Shown here in pieces: positions 37,043 through 45,718 of a DNA stretch of 64,000 nt. The DNA lies in the NCBI RefSeq assembly GCF_001899075.1, contig NZ_MKVA01000005.1, positions 1 through 64,000 on the forward strand, written 5' to 3'. Below the pieces are notes generated by a model. That model was not told the origin of the DNA. It ran no database searches and saw only the letters and a list, made by a program, of their open reading frames with translations. The position numbers were made by a program, and so were the translations under genes. Origin of the DNA: Devosia sp. 67-54. Lineage in GTDB: Bacteria > Pseudomonadota > Alphaproteobacteria > Rhizobiales > Devosiaceae. The stretch's first letter is position 1. Each line of letters begins with the position of its first letter.

Positions 37043-37879
37043 TCAGGCGTCCTTGACGATGGCGGTGTCGCTGCGGCCGCCCCATTCCGCCCACGAGCCG
37101 TCATAGACGGCGACGTCCCTGGCGCCGGCGAGCTGCAGCGCCAGCATCAGCGTCGAGGCGGTGACGCCCGAGCCGCAGGAGGTGACGATCGGCCGGCTCA
37201 GATCGATGCCGGCCCGCGCGAACAGCGGCGCCAGCTCCGTGACGGGCTTCAGCCGGCCGTTCGCCACCAGCTCGCCGGCGGGCATGTTCTTCGCTCCGGG
37301 CATGTGTCCCGAACTGAGGCCCGGCCGCGGCTCCGCCTCGCGTCCGGCGAAGCGGCTGGCGGGGCGGGCGTCGGCGATCTGCTGGCCGGCGGCCACCGCC
37401 GCCTGCATCTGGGGCAGCGAGCGGACCAGCTCGGGCCGGAAATGCGGGGTGAAGACTGCCGGCGCGCGCCGGGTCTCGCCCTGCGCCAGCGGCCGGCCTT
37501 CGGCGCGCCATTTCGGGCCGCCGCCCTCGAGGATGCGAACGTCCGGCGCGCCCATGGCGAGAAACTCCCACCAGACGCGCGGCGCCGAGAACAGCCCGGC
37601 CTCGTCGTAAACGACGATGGTCATGCCGTCGCCGATGCCGAGGGCGCCGACGGCGCGGGCGAACTCGGCCGGCGGCAGCAGCATGTGCGGCAGATCGGTG
37701 CCGTGGTCGGCGATGCCGTCAATATCGAAATACACGGCGCCGGGAATGTGCCCCGCCAGGTACTCCTCGCGCGGCTTGCGGTTGGCGGCCGGCAGAAACC
37801 AGCTCGCATCGACGATGACGATGTCGGCGTCGCCCAGATGCGTGGCGAGCCAGTCGGTGGTGACGAAGAGATTGTCCAT
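37043..37879 (-). CDS. sseA: 3-Mercaptopyruvate sulfurtransferase
   Basis: A 278-residue two-domain rhodanese. The active loop CGSGVTA around C225 is that of mercaptopyruvate sulfurtransferases rather than thiosulfate sulfurtransferases. The N-terminal domain is inactive, lacking Cys at the same place ('YDEAGLFSAPRVW'). It moves sulfur from 3-mercaptopyruvate to a thiol acceptor, in cysteine breakdown. It starts 2 bases after the ABC ATPase stop, so it is part of this transporter operon. Confidence 0.92.
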   Translation of the reverse strand: MDNLFVTTDWLATHLGDADIVIVDASWFLPAANRKPREEYLAGHIPGAVYFDIDGIADHGTDLPHMLLPPAEFARAVGALGIGDGMTIVVYDEAGLFSAPRVWWEFLAMGAPDVRILEGGGPKWRAEGRPLAQGETRRAPAVFTPHFRPELVRSLPQMQAAVAAGQQIADARPASRFAGREAEPRPGLSSGHMPGAKNMPAGELVANGRLKPVTELAPLFARAGIDLSRPIVTSCGSGVTASTLMLALQLAGARDVAVYDGSWAEWGGRSDTAIVKDA

Positions 37880-37881
37880 GC

Positions 37882-38952
37882 TCAGTCGCCGAGAACGAGG
37901 ATGTCGCTGCCGGCCAGCGTCACCTGCACCGGCGCGGCGCGGCCCGGCGGCGGCGTGCGCTGGTCGTTGAAGGTGTCGACGTGCACGGCGTTGCCCTGGC
38001 CGAGGTCGACCTTGAGGCGGATCACCGAGCCGAGGAAGCTCACATCGGCCACGGTGCCGTCGAGCACGATGTCGCGCGCCGCGCCGTTCGCGAGCTGCAC
38101 CGCCTCGGGCCGCATGGTCAGCGACACGGTATCGCCGGCCCGGGCGCCGGCGGGCAGCGAGGGCACCACCACCGGCTGGCCGTCGATCGACACGGCGCGC
38201 CGCGCCGGATCGTCCACCCGGGCGCTCAGCGTGTTGAGCTGGCCGACGAAGGTGGCAACGAAGCGCGTCGCCGGCTTGTTGTAGATCTCGAACGGCGTGC
38301 CGACCTGCTCGATATTGCCGGCGCTCATCACCACGATGCGGTCGGAGATCGACAGCGCCTCCTCCTGGTCGTGCGTCACGAAGATGGTGGTGATGCCGAG
38401 GTCGCGCTGGATGGCGCGGATCTCCTGGCGCAGCGACACGCGAATCTTGGCGTCGAGCGCCGACAGCGGCTCGTCGAGCAGCAGCATGCGCGGCTTGGGC
38501 GCCAGCGCCCGGGCCAGCGCCACGCGCTGCTGCTGGCCGCCCGACATCTCGAACGGGAAGCGCTTGCCGTAGCCGGAAAGCCCGATCAGCTTCAGCATCT
38601 CGTCGACGCGGGCGCGGCGCTCGGCCTTGGGCATGCCGGCGATCCTGAGGCCGAAGCCGACATTGTCCTCGACATTCATGTTGGGGAACAGCGCATAGGC
38701 CTGGAACACCATTCCGATCTGGCGCTGGTTGGGCGGCAGCGGCGAGATGTCCTTGCCCTCGACCAGGATGGTGCCAGAAGTCGGTCGCTCGAAGCCGGCG
38801 ATCATCCTGAGGATCGTGGTCTTGCCGCAGCCCGAGGGGCCGAGCAGCGTCACGAACTCGCCCTTGCTGAACGCCAGATTGGCGCCCTTGACCACGGTGT
38901 TGCCGCCGAAACTCTTGACCAGATTGTCGATGCGCAGGAAATCGTCGGCCAT
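37882..38952 (-). CDS. PotA/FbpC-like ABC transporter ATPase
   Basis: A 356-residue ATPase: Walker A GPSGCGKTT (38-46), 'MVFQAYALFPNMNVEDN', signature MSGGQQQRV, 'MLLLDEPLSALDAKIR', 'FVTHDQEEALS' and a C-terminal TOBE region. This is the class used for polyamines, iron(III), 2-aminoethylphosphonate and similar solutes. It lies between its permease genes and sseA with gaps of two bases. Confidence 0.9.
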   Translation of the reverse strand: MADDFLRIDNLVKSFGGNTVVKGANLAFSKGEFVTLLGPSGCGKTTILRMIAGFERPTSGTILVEGKDISPLPPNQRQIGMVFQAYALFPNMNVEDNVGFGLRIAGMPKAERRARVDEMLKLIGLSGYGKRFPFEMSGGQQQRVALARALAPKPRMLLLDEPLSALDAKIRVSLRQEIRAIQRDLGITTIFVTHDQEEALSISDRIVVMSAGNIEQVGTPFEIYNKPATRFVATFVGQLNTLSARVDDPARRAVSIDGQPVVVPSLPAGARAGDTVSLTMRPEAVQLANGAARDIVLDGTVADVSFLGSVIRLKVDLGQGNAVHVDTFNDQRTPPPGRAAPVQVTLAGSDILVLGD

Positions 38953-38954
38953 GG

Positions 38955-39746
38955 TCAGTCCGTGAGCGGGGCGGTGCGGGGGGCGAAGCGGGCGAGCAAC
39001 TGGATCATGCCCATCGCCGCCCAGGTGATGACGAAGGAGATCACGGCCAGCGCCGCCGGCTCGAAGGCGCGGTTGGCGCCGATGTTCTGCATGTAGACGC
39101 CGAAAGCCGGGCGGTTGAGCAGGCTCGCGATGGTGAACTCGCCGATGACGATGGCGAGCGTCAGGAAGGCGCCCGACAGCGCCGCGACGATGATGTTGGG
39201 AAAGATCACGCGGATCAGGATGGTCGGCGTGTTGGCGCCAAGGATGTTGGCCGCCTCGGTCAGCGTCTGCACGTCGATCGTGCGCAGCCCGGTGTCCACG
39301 GCGCGGTACATATAGGGCAGGGCCAGCGCCACATAGGCCAGCGTCAACAGCACATTGGTGCCCAGCGTGCTGTTGGTCAGCGGCAGGATGGAGCTCGAAT
39401 TGTACATGCGGATATAGCCGAACACCAAGATGATCGGCGGGATGATCAGCGGCAGGAGCGTCACGAATTCGATGATCGGGCGCAGCTGCGGCGCGCGCAG
39501 GCGCACGAAATAGGCGGCCGGCACCACCAGCAGCAGGCCGACGATGATGGTCGCCACCGCGACCACCAGCGAGAACACGAAGGTTTCCTGGAATTGCGGC
39601 GAGTTCAGCACGTTGGTGTAGGCGTCGAGGCTCAGCGTGCCGCGGCGGATCGACAGCGAGAACTGCACCGTGGCGATCAGCGGCAGCAGGAAATACGCCG
39701 CGCCGAGCAGGAACACGATCCAGGCCCAGGGCTTGCCGCGCTTCAT
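38955..39746 (-). CDS. PotC-like ABC transporter permease
   Basis: A 263-residue permease with six helices and the EAA-like loop 'TLTEAANILGANTPTILIRVIFP'. The start at 39746 overlaps the stop of the other permease by ATGA; a longer frame upstream is not real. It forms the channel with the PotB-like protein. Confidence 0.9.
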   Translation of the reverse strand: MKRGKPWAWIVFLLGAAYFLLPLIATVQFSLSIRRGTLSLDAYTNVLNSPQFQETFVFSLVVAVATIIVGLLLVVPAAYFVRLRAPQLRPIIEFVTLLPLIIPPIILVFGYIRMYNSSSILPLTNSTLGTNVLLTLAYVALALPYMYRAVDTGLRTIDVQTLTEAANILGANTPTILIRVIFPNIIVAALSGAFLTLAIVIGEFTIASLLNRPAFGVYMQNIGANRAFEPAALAVISFVITWAAMGMIQLLARFAPRTAPLTD

Positions 39747-40681
39747 TTGAGCCACCTCTCGGCGCGGGTGCGGATCACCAGGTAGACGATGTTGGCCACC
39801 GCGGTGATGACGATCATGCCGAGCGCCAGCGCCGCGCCGAGCCCGGGGTTGTTGAGCACGTCGCCGCGGATCTGCGCATAGAGCAGGATCGGCACGATGT
39901 TGAGCGACGAGCCGGTCAGCGCGTAGGCGGTGGCGATGGCGCCGAAGGCGTTGGCGAACAGCAGCGACAGCGTGCCCAGCAGATTGGGCCACAGGATCGG
40001 CAGGCCGATGAAGCGCCAGAACTGGAACGGCGTTGCGCCGAGCGTCGCGGCCGCTTCGGTCCATTCCTTGCGCAGCCCGTCGATGGCCGGCGCGATGATC
40101 AGGATCATCAGCGGGATCTGGAAGTAGCAATAGGTGATGGTCAGGCCCCAGAAGCTCAGGAGGTTGAAGCCGGCGCGATAGATGTCGACGCCGAAATAGA
40201 GCTTGAGCAGCACCGTGACGAGGCCGAGCCGGCCCAGCGTCGAGATGAAGGCGAAGGCCAGCGGAATGCCGGCGAAATTGGAGGCGACGCCCGAGAACGT
40301 CATCACCGTCGAGCGGATGCCGGCGGGCAGGCGGCCGCGGATGATGGCGAGCGCGATCAGAAGCCCGGCGACGCAGCCGAACGCCGCCGAGGCGGCCGAG
40401 ACGCGGATCGAGATCCAGAACGAGCTCAGGATCTGCGGCGTGCCGAGGTCGGCGAGGTTCTGCAGCGTCAGGCTGCCCTTGGCGTCGAGAAAGGCGCCGA
40501 CCACCAGATAGAGCGTCGGCACGACGAGGAACAGCACGGCGAACAGCAGGAACGGCGCCACCCCCAGCAGGTCGCCGAGGCGGACGCCGCGGAAGCTCGC
40601 GAGCAGCCCCCGTGACGAAGCGGCCCCGGCCGAAGCCGGGGCAGCATTGGGTGCAGCGATTGTGTCCAGGCTACTGGACAT
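39743..40681 (-). CDS. PotB-like ABC transporter permease
   Basis: A 312-residue permease with a disordered Ala-rich N-terminus (1-30) and six helices; the coupling loop is 'WTEAAATLGATPFQFWRFI'. Its start overlaps the last 11 bases of the binding-protein gene. It pairs with the PotC-like protein. Confidence 0.9.
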   Translation of the reverse strand: MSSSLDTIAAPNAAPASAGAASSRGLLASFRGVRLGDLLGVAPFLLFAVLFLVVPTLYLVVGAFLDAKGSLTLQNLADLGTPQILSSFWISIRVSAASAAFGCVAGLLIALAIIRGRLPAGIRSTVMTFSGVASNFAGIPLAFAFISTLGRLGLVTVLLKLYFGVDIYRAGFNLLSFWGLTITYCYFQIPLMILIIAPAIDGLRKEWTEAAATLGATPFQFWRFIGLPILWPNLLGTLSLLFANAFGAIATAYALTGSSLNIVPILLYAQIRGDVLNNPGLGAALALGMIVITAVANIVYLVIRTRAERWLK

Positions 40682-41780
40682 TGGCTCCGACGGTCGCGTC
40701 CCAGCCCTTGGTGATCGCGTCCTTGGCGGCAGCCTGCTCGTCGAGCGTCGGGAACACCGCCTTGGCGTAGAGGGCGGGGTCGGGCAGCTTGTCGAGCAGC
40801 TCCTTGGGGATCACGTTGCGGGCCGCGAGGTCGTTGAAGCGGATCGGGTGGCAATAGCCGGCGAGCCACAGCAGCTGGCCCTCGTCGGAGTACAGATACT
40901 CCTCCCAGAGCTTGGCGGCGTTCGGGTGCGGCGCGTAGGCCGAGATGGCCTGGATATAGACGCCCGCCACCACCGCGTCGGACGGCACCACCACCTGCGC
41001 CTTGGGGTTGCCGGCAAAGCCGTCGCGCCAGGCGAGGGCGTTGTAGTCCCAGGCGGCGACGATGGGCGAGGTGCCCTGCGCCACGGTCGCGGCCTTGCCG
41101 ATCACCGGCACGAAATTGCCGGCCTTGTTGAGGTCGGCGAAGTAGGCGAGGCCCTTGCTGCCGGCATCGGCGCCGGCGGTGCCGCCGCTGGCGAGGCCGG
41201 CGGCATAGACCGCCTGGATCGCCTGGTTGGACGAGCGCGGGTCACCCGACAGCGCGAACTGGTTGGCGTAGTCGGACTTCTTGAGGTCGGCCCAGCTGGT
41301 GGGCGGGGTGGCGACGAGGTCGTCGTTCACGAGGAACGCCAGCACGCCGTAATAGTCGCCGTACCAGTAACCGTCGGCGTCCTTGGCCGAATCGGGGATC
41401 GAGTCCCAGGTCGAGACCTTGTAGGGCTGGATCAGCTTGGCGTCCTTGGACGAGGGGCCGAAGCTCAGGCCCACGTCGATGACGTCGGGCGCCTGCGGGC
41501 CGGTGTTGCCCTGGTTGGCCTTGATCGCCTCGATCTCGTCGCCCGAGCCGGCGTCGGGGTTGAGCTCGTTGATGGTGATGCCCGGATACTTCGCCTTGAA
41601 GCCGTCGAGCACCTTGTCGTAGCCGCACCAATTGTGCGGCAGCGCGATGGTGGTGAGGTTGCCCTCGGCCTTGGCGGCCGCGTAGAGGGCGTCGAGGTCG
41701 TTCGCCGCATAGCTCGGCGCGGCGACGCCCACGAGGGCGATCGCCGACACCGAAGCGGCGAGGATGGATTTCATGTTCAT
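40671..41780 (-). CDS. PotD/AfuA-like periplasmic binding protein
   Basis: A 369-residue extracellular binding protein with a signal peptide (1-25, 'ALVGVAAPSYAAND'). The body ('LDALYAAAKAEGNLTTIALPHNWCGYDKV', shown in part; 'YCHPIRFNDLAARNVIP') fits the spermidine/putrescine - iron - thiamine type II group. A ligand cannot be read from sequence. It starts the six-gene unit binding protein, two permeases, ATPase, sseA, GNAT. GGGAG precedes ATG 41780. Confidence 0.88.
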   Translation of the reverse strand: MNMKSILAASVSAIALVGVAAPSYAANDLDALYAAAKAEGNLTTIALPHNWCGYDKVLDGFKAKYPGITINELNPDAGSGDEIEAIKANQGNTGPQAPDVIDVGLSFGPSSKDAKLIQPYKVSTWDSIPDSAKDADGYWYGDYYGVLAFLVNDDLVATPPTSWADLKKSDYANQFALSGDPRSSNQAIQAVYAAGLASGGTAGADAGSKGLAYFADLNKAGNFVPVIGKAATVAQGTSPIVAAWDYNALAWRDGFAGNPKAQVVVPSDAVVAGVYIQAISAYAPHPNAAKLWEEYLYSDEGQLLWLAGYCHPIRFNDLAARNVIPKELLDKLPDPALYAKAVFPTLDEQAAAKDAITKGWDATVGANVQ

Positions 41781-42047
41781 GCACGTCTCCCTGAAATAGG
41801 CTTTTCTTGTGCTCGAGGAGGAGGGTGGAAAGCCGCGGCCTGCCTAGTCGCGGCCAATGACAGCCGCGTGACAGCCACTCGGCGTCCATCTTTCCGGCGC
41901 TGCCGGTCCCTTGCCGGCGTCACATTGCGATCGGCTGCCCGTGCCTCCTGTCCGATTGTGACAATCGCGACACTGCCTCTTTTGCGCTGCGGTGTCGATG
42001 GGGAGCCAGCGATGCTGGCGTGCACGAGACGCGCAGCTTTCCACACT

Positions 42048-42178
42048 GTCATTCCCGCCTCCTTCCGCATCGTCATTCCCGCATGTCCCACATCGTCATT
42101 CCCGCGAAAGCGGGAATCCAGGCGGAGTGTTCGGACGTCCGTGAGCCCGGTCTGGATTCCCGCCTGCGCGGGAATGAC
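42048..42178. repeat. GTCATTCCCGC-type palindromic repeat with extra half-sites
   Basis: GTCATTCCCGC occurs at 42048, 42072 and 42095. The last copy continues as a hairpin (GAAA loop, GCGGGAATCCAG), and a matching inverted unit ends at 42178 (CTGGATTCCCGC...GCGGGAATGAC). This is a very common dispersed element in alphaproteobacteria; its translation is often misannotated as a small protein. Confidence 0.85.
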
Positions 42179-42753
42179 GATGTGGAAGGAACCGCGCCAT
42201 CGATCCGCCCCACCACGTGTCATCCCCGCGAAACCGGTGCCCCGACACCTCTATCCCCCACCGCAGCGCCAATTTCCCCTTCCCCCACAATCCCCTGCAA
42301 CAAATCCGCCGTCCGCCAATCCACCACCCTTCAGCCCGGGTGTACTCTCACCCCATCCCCTCGCGATTGCGAGGTCGCGACGAACGGTCGGCGGGGGGAG
42401 ACCGGTGTGGGTGGGGTGTCGACCCCATCCGGGCCGGTTCTGCCGGGAACCATGGGTGAGCCAATCCTGCACCCAGGGTCCCGGGATCGCTCCGAGGGTG
42501 TTGCCATCCGAGGGGCTTGGAGCTGTGGGGTCAACTCGGCAAGACCCCGCATCTCGACGCGGTCCCTGCGCGCCGCAGTCAAGAGGCTGGTCGAAGGCAG
42601 GACCTGGTCGTAAACCCCAGTCGCGTGGCGAGGCTCCGGTCTCACTACACGCCGTCTACCGGCTCCGGGATCGGAGCCTCGCCATGCCGCATACCACATG
42701 CGGCGCCGACTGCCCTCGCAACCGGGCCACCGGAGGCGCGCGCTCGCCCGCAG

Positions 42754-42770
42754 TTTAGACCCGTTCCAAG
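42754..42770. promoter_or_regulatory. Candidate Irr (ICE) box ahead of imelysin operon
   Basis: TTTAGACCCGTTCCAAG matches 11 of 14 fixed positions of TTTAGAA-N3-TTCTAAA, the iron control element bound by Irr in Hyphomicrobiales. It is about 90 bases upstream of the imelysin start. A TGA-N9-TCA pair (42787-42801), the RirA-type pattern, lies just downstream. Confidence 0.45.
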
Positions 42771-42860
42771 CTTGGGCGATATTTCTTGATGCGACCGTTC
42801 AGCTTTGTTACCGCGCCCGCATTGTTTCGGGCGAACATTCACGAGCATGGAGAGGTGACG

Positions 42861-44117
42861 ATGCGAGCGCTTGGATTTGGGGTTGTCCTGGGGGCGTGCG
42901 CCCTCGCACTGCCGGCGCTGGCGGCCGACATATCGGCCGAGGCGGTGATGAAGAACTACGCCGCCATCGCGCTTGCCGGCTATTCCGATGCGCTGACCAA
43001 GGCCGAGGACCTCGACACCGCGGTCAAGGCGTTCCTCGCCAACCCGACCGACGACACGCTGAAGGCGGCGCGGCAGGCCTATATCGACTCGCGCCCGCCC
43101 TACCAGCAGACCGAAGCCTTCCGCTTCGGCAATCCGGTGGTCGACGACTGGGAGGGCCGGGTCAACGCCTGGCCGCTCGACGAAGGCCTGATGGACTATG
43201 TCGACACTGCCTCCTATGGCGCCGAGAGCGATGAAAACCCGCTCTATACGGCCAATGTCATCGCCAACAAGACGGTGCTGATCAACGGCAAGGAAGTGGA
43301 CGCCAGCAACCTCACGCCGGAGTTCCTGTCGGGCACGCTGCAGGAGGCGGGCGGCATCGAAGCCAACGTCGCCACCGGCTACCACGCCATCGAATTCCTG
43401 CTCTGGGGCCAGGATCTGCACGGCACCGGCCCGGGCGCCGGCGAGCGTCCGGCCACCGACTACGACCTCAAGGCCTGCACGCACGGCAATTGCGATCGCC
43501 GGGCGCAGTACCTGCAATCGGCGGTGGACCTCCTGGTCTCCGACCTCAAGGAGATGGTGGGCGACTGGCAGGAGGGCGGGGCGGCACTCAAATCCTCGCA
43601 GGAGACCGGCCTCAAGGCCATCCTCACCGGCATGGGCTCGCTCTCTTATGGCGAGCTGGCCGGCGAGCGCATGAAGCTCGGCCTGCTGCTGCACGATCCG
43701 GAAGAGGAGCACGAGTGCTTCTCCGACACCACCTATCTGTCGCTGATGAACGACGCCAAGGGCATCCAGAACGTCTATCTGGGCAAGTACACGCGCGTCG
43801 ACGGCAGCGTGGTCGAGGGGCCGTCGATGTCCGAGGTGGTGGCCAACGCCGACCCGGCGCTCGACACCGAAATCCGCGGCCTGCTCGACGCCACCATGGC
43901 CAAGTTCGACATCATGAAGACGCGCGGCGACACCATCGAGAAGTACGACCAGATGATCGGCGAGGGCAACACCGAGGGCAACAAGGTGGTGCAGGACGCG
44001 ATCGACGCCCTGATCGCCCAGACCCGCGGCATCGAGCGTGCTGTGGCGCTGCTCAAGCTCGACGTCACCGTCGAAGGCAGCGACAGCCTCGACAACCCGA
44101 ACGCCGTGTTCAAGTAA
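42861..44117 (+). CDS. Imelysin family periplasmic protein (IrpA-like)
   Basis: A 418-residue protein with a signal peptide (1-22, 'LALPALAADI') and two helical-bundle imelysin domains. The signature GxHxxE is present as G173-H175-E178 ('GYHAIEFLLWG'). Family members (IrpA, ICMP, EfeO relatives) act in iron-related processes at the periplasm; direct iron binding is debated. GGAGAGG precedes ATG 42861. It is the first gene of a four-gene operon with a di-haem protein, a second imelysin and a DUF1513 protein, and has iron-box candidates upstream. Confidence 0.92.
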   Translation: MRALGFGVVLGACALALPALAADISAEAVMKNYAAIALAGYSDALTKAEDLDTAVKAFLANPTDDTLKAARQAYIDSRPPYQQTEAFRFGNPVVDDWEGRVNAWPLDEGLMDYVDTASYGAESDENPLYTANVIANKTVLINGKEVDASNLTPEFLSGTLQEAGGIEANVATGYHAIEFLLWGQDLHGTGPGAGERPATDYDLKACTHGNCDRRAQYLQSAVDLLVSDLKEMVGDWQEGGAALKSSQETGLKAILTGMGSLSYGELAGERMKLGLLLHDPEEEHECFSDTTYLSLMNDAKGIQNVYLGKYTRVDGSVVEGPSMSEVVANADPALDTEIRGLLDATMAKFDIMKTRGDTIEKYDQMIGEGNTEGNKVVQDAIDALIAQTRGIERAVALLKLDVTVEGSDSLDNPNAVFK

Positions 44118-44206
44118 GGCGCCGTACGGGCCGACACTCCGGGCTGCGCGCTTCCGCCGCGCGGCCCCTCGTCTTTCCCGGCCGGGGATATGCTACACCG
44201 CTCGCC

Positions 44207-45718
44207 ATGCACCGTCTGCTCACCCTCGCCCTGATCGTCGCGCTGTTCGCCGGCATCGTCGCTGCCGACGACAAGCCGGTGCGCAGCGACCTGACGCCCA
44301 AGGACCTGGCGCGGGTGCTGAAGGTCACGGCGCCGACCACCGATTTCACCAAGCCCGAACAGTTCGAGCCGCTGCCGGCGGGCGCGGCGACCACCAAGAA
44401 GCTCATCAACCGCGATATCTTCTCGCAATTCTCGGCCAATCTGAGCTTCGACGACCAGGAGAAGTTCAGCCTCGGCAACGGCTTCTTCCGCAAGGAATGG
44501 GTGGCCGCGCCGGCCTCGACGCAGGCGTCGGACGGGCTTGGGCCGCTGTTCAATTCGCGCGGCTGCCAGAACTGCCACCTCAAGGACGGGCGCGGGCATC
44601 CGCCGATGGGGGCGGCCGACGACGGCGTGTCGATGTTCCTCCGCCTCTCGGTGCCGCCCAGCACCGAGGCCGAAAAGCAGGCGCTGGCGAGCGGGCAGCA
44701 GAACGTCGTCCCGGAGCCGACCTACGGCACGCAGCTCCAGAATTTCGCGGTCACCGGCCTCAAGGCCGAAGGGCAGATGCGGGTGAGCTACACCGACCTG
44801 CCGGTGACGCTGGGCGACGGCACGGTGGTGACGCTGCGCGAGCCGCATTACGACGTGGCCGACCTCGCCTACGGGCCGCTGGCCAAGGACGTGCAGATCA
44901 GCCCGCGGGTGGCGCCGCCGATGATCGGGCTCGGCCTGGTCGAGGCGATCCCGCAGGAGGACATCCTCGCCCACGCCGATCCCGACGACGCCAACCATGA
45001 CGGCATCTCCGGCAAGCCCAACTGGGTCAAGGATCTGCAGAGCGGCCAGATCATGCTCGGCCGCTTCGGCTGGAAGGCGGGCGCCCCGACCATCCGCACG
45101 CAATCGGCGGAAGCGTTCGCCGGCGACATCGGCATGTCGACGCCGCTCAACAACAAGCCGTATGGCGATTGCACCGCGGCCGAGGCCGCCTGCCTCGCGA
45201 TGCCCAATGGCGAGTCGCCGCAGCTCGGGGTGTCGGAGGCGCCCGACCCGATCCTCGATCTGGTGACCTTCTACTCGCAGAATCTGGCGGTGCCGGCCCG
45301 CCGCGACGTCGCCGATCCGGCGGTGCTGCGCGGCAAGGAGGCATTCTACACCATCGGCTGCATCGGCTGCCACGTGCCCAAATACGTGACCTCGCGCCGG
45401 GCCAGCGTCGACGAGCTCAAATTCCAGCTCATCTGGCCGTATTCCGATTTCCTGCTGCACGACATGGGCGACGGCCTCGCCGACTTCCGCGACGAGGCGC
45501 AGGCCAATGGCTACGAGTGGCGCACGCCGCCGCTGTGGGGGATCGGGCTGACGCAGACGGTGTCGGGCCACACCTACTTCCTGCACGACGGGCGGGCGCG
45601 TAACCTCACCGAAGCCATCCTCTGGCATGGCGGCGAAGCGCAGAAGGCGCGCGACGCCTTCGCTAACCTGCCGAAATCGTCGCGCGACGATCTTCTGGCC
45701 TTCCTGGGATCCCTCTGA
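44207..45718 (+). CDS. Di-haem c-type oxidoreductase (DUF1111 family)
   Basis: A 503-residue exported protein: signal peptide (1-20, 'VALFAGIVAADD'), two haem c motifs C120-x2-C123-H124 ('RGCQNCHLKDGRGHP') and C385-x2-C388-H389 ('IGCIGCHVPK'). The fold is that of the COG3488/DUF1111 'thiol oxidoreductase' group related to MauG-like di-haem enzymes. In this operon type it probably gives or takes electrons during periplasmic iron handling (inference). The stop and the next start share TGATG. Confidence 0.9.
   Translation: MHRLLTLALIVALFAGIVAADDKPVRSDLTPKDLARVLKVTAPTTDFTKPEQFEPLPAGAATTKKLINRDIFSQFSANLSFDDQEKFSLGNGFFRKEWVAAPASTQASDGLGPLFNSRGCQNCHLKDGRGHPPMGAADDGVSMFLRLSVPPSTEAEKQALASGQQNVVPEPTYGTQLQNFAVTGLKAEGQMRVSYTDLPVTLGDGTVVTLREPHYDVADLAYGPLAKDVQISPRVAPPMIGLGLVEAIPQEDILAHADPDDANHDGISGKPNWVKDLQSGQIMLGRFGWKAGAPTIRTQSAEAFAGDIGMSTPLNNKPYGDCTAAEAACLAMPNGESPQLGVSEAPDPILDLVTFYSQNLAVPARRDVADPAVLRGKEAFYTIGCIGCHVPKYVTSRRASVDELKFQLIWPYSDFLLHDMGDGLADFRDEAQANGYEWRTPPLWGIGLTQTVSGHTYFLHDGRARNLTEAILWHGGEAQKARDAFANLPKSSRDDLLAFLGSL

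Larger units (their letters stand above)
41781..42860. other. 1.08-kb gene-free region rich in inverted repeats
   Basis: No believable gene lies here; open frames are repeat translations. It holds three GTCATTCCCGC half-sites and one complete GTCATTCCCGC palindrome (42048-42178), a CCTCGC-gatt-GCGAGG hairpin near 42359, the 12-base inverted repeat GGCGAGGCTCCG / CGGAGCCTCGCC (42627-42638 / 42672-42683), GCCGCAT / ATGCGGC (42686-42704), and at the right end iron-box candidates for the imelysin operon. A structured RNA is possible but unproven. Confidence 0.6.

Noticed and set aside
42020-42613. Open frame that would encode a protein with 'HIVIPAKAGIQ' and 'DSRLRGNDDV'
   Set aside because: These segments are the translation of the GTCATTCCCGC palindromic repeat, a known source of false genes; the rest is low-complexity Pro-rich sequence.
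42787-42801. RirA (IRO) box as a firm feature
   Set aside because: Only six fixed bases (TGA-N9-TCA) match, which occurs by chance often; mentioned only as supporting context for the Irr-box candidate.
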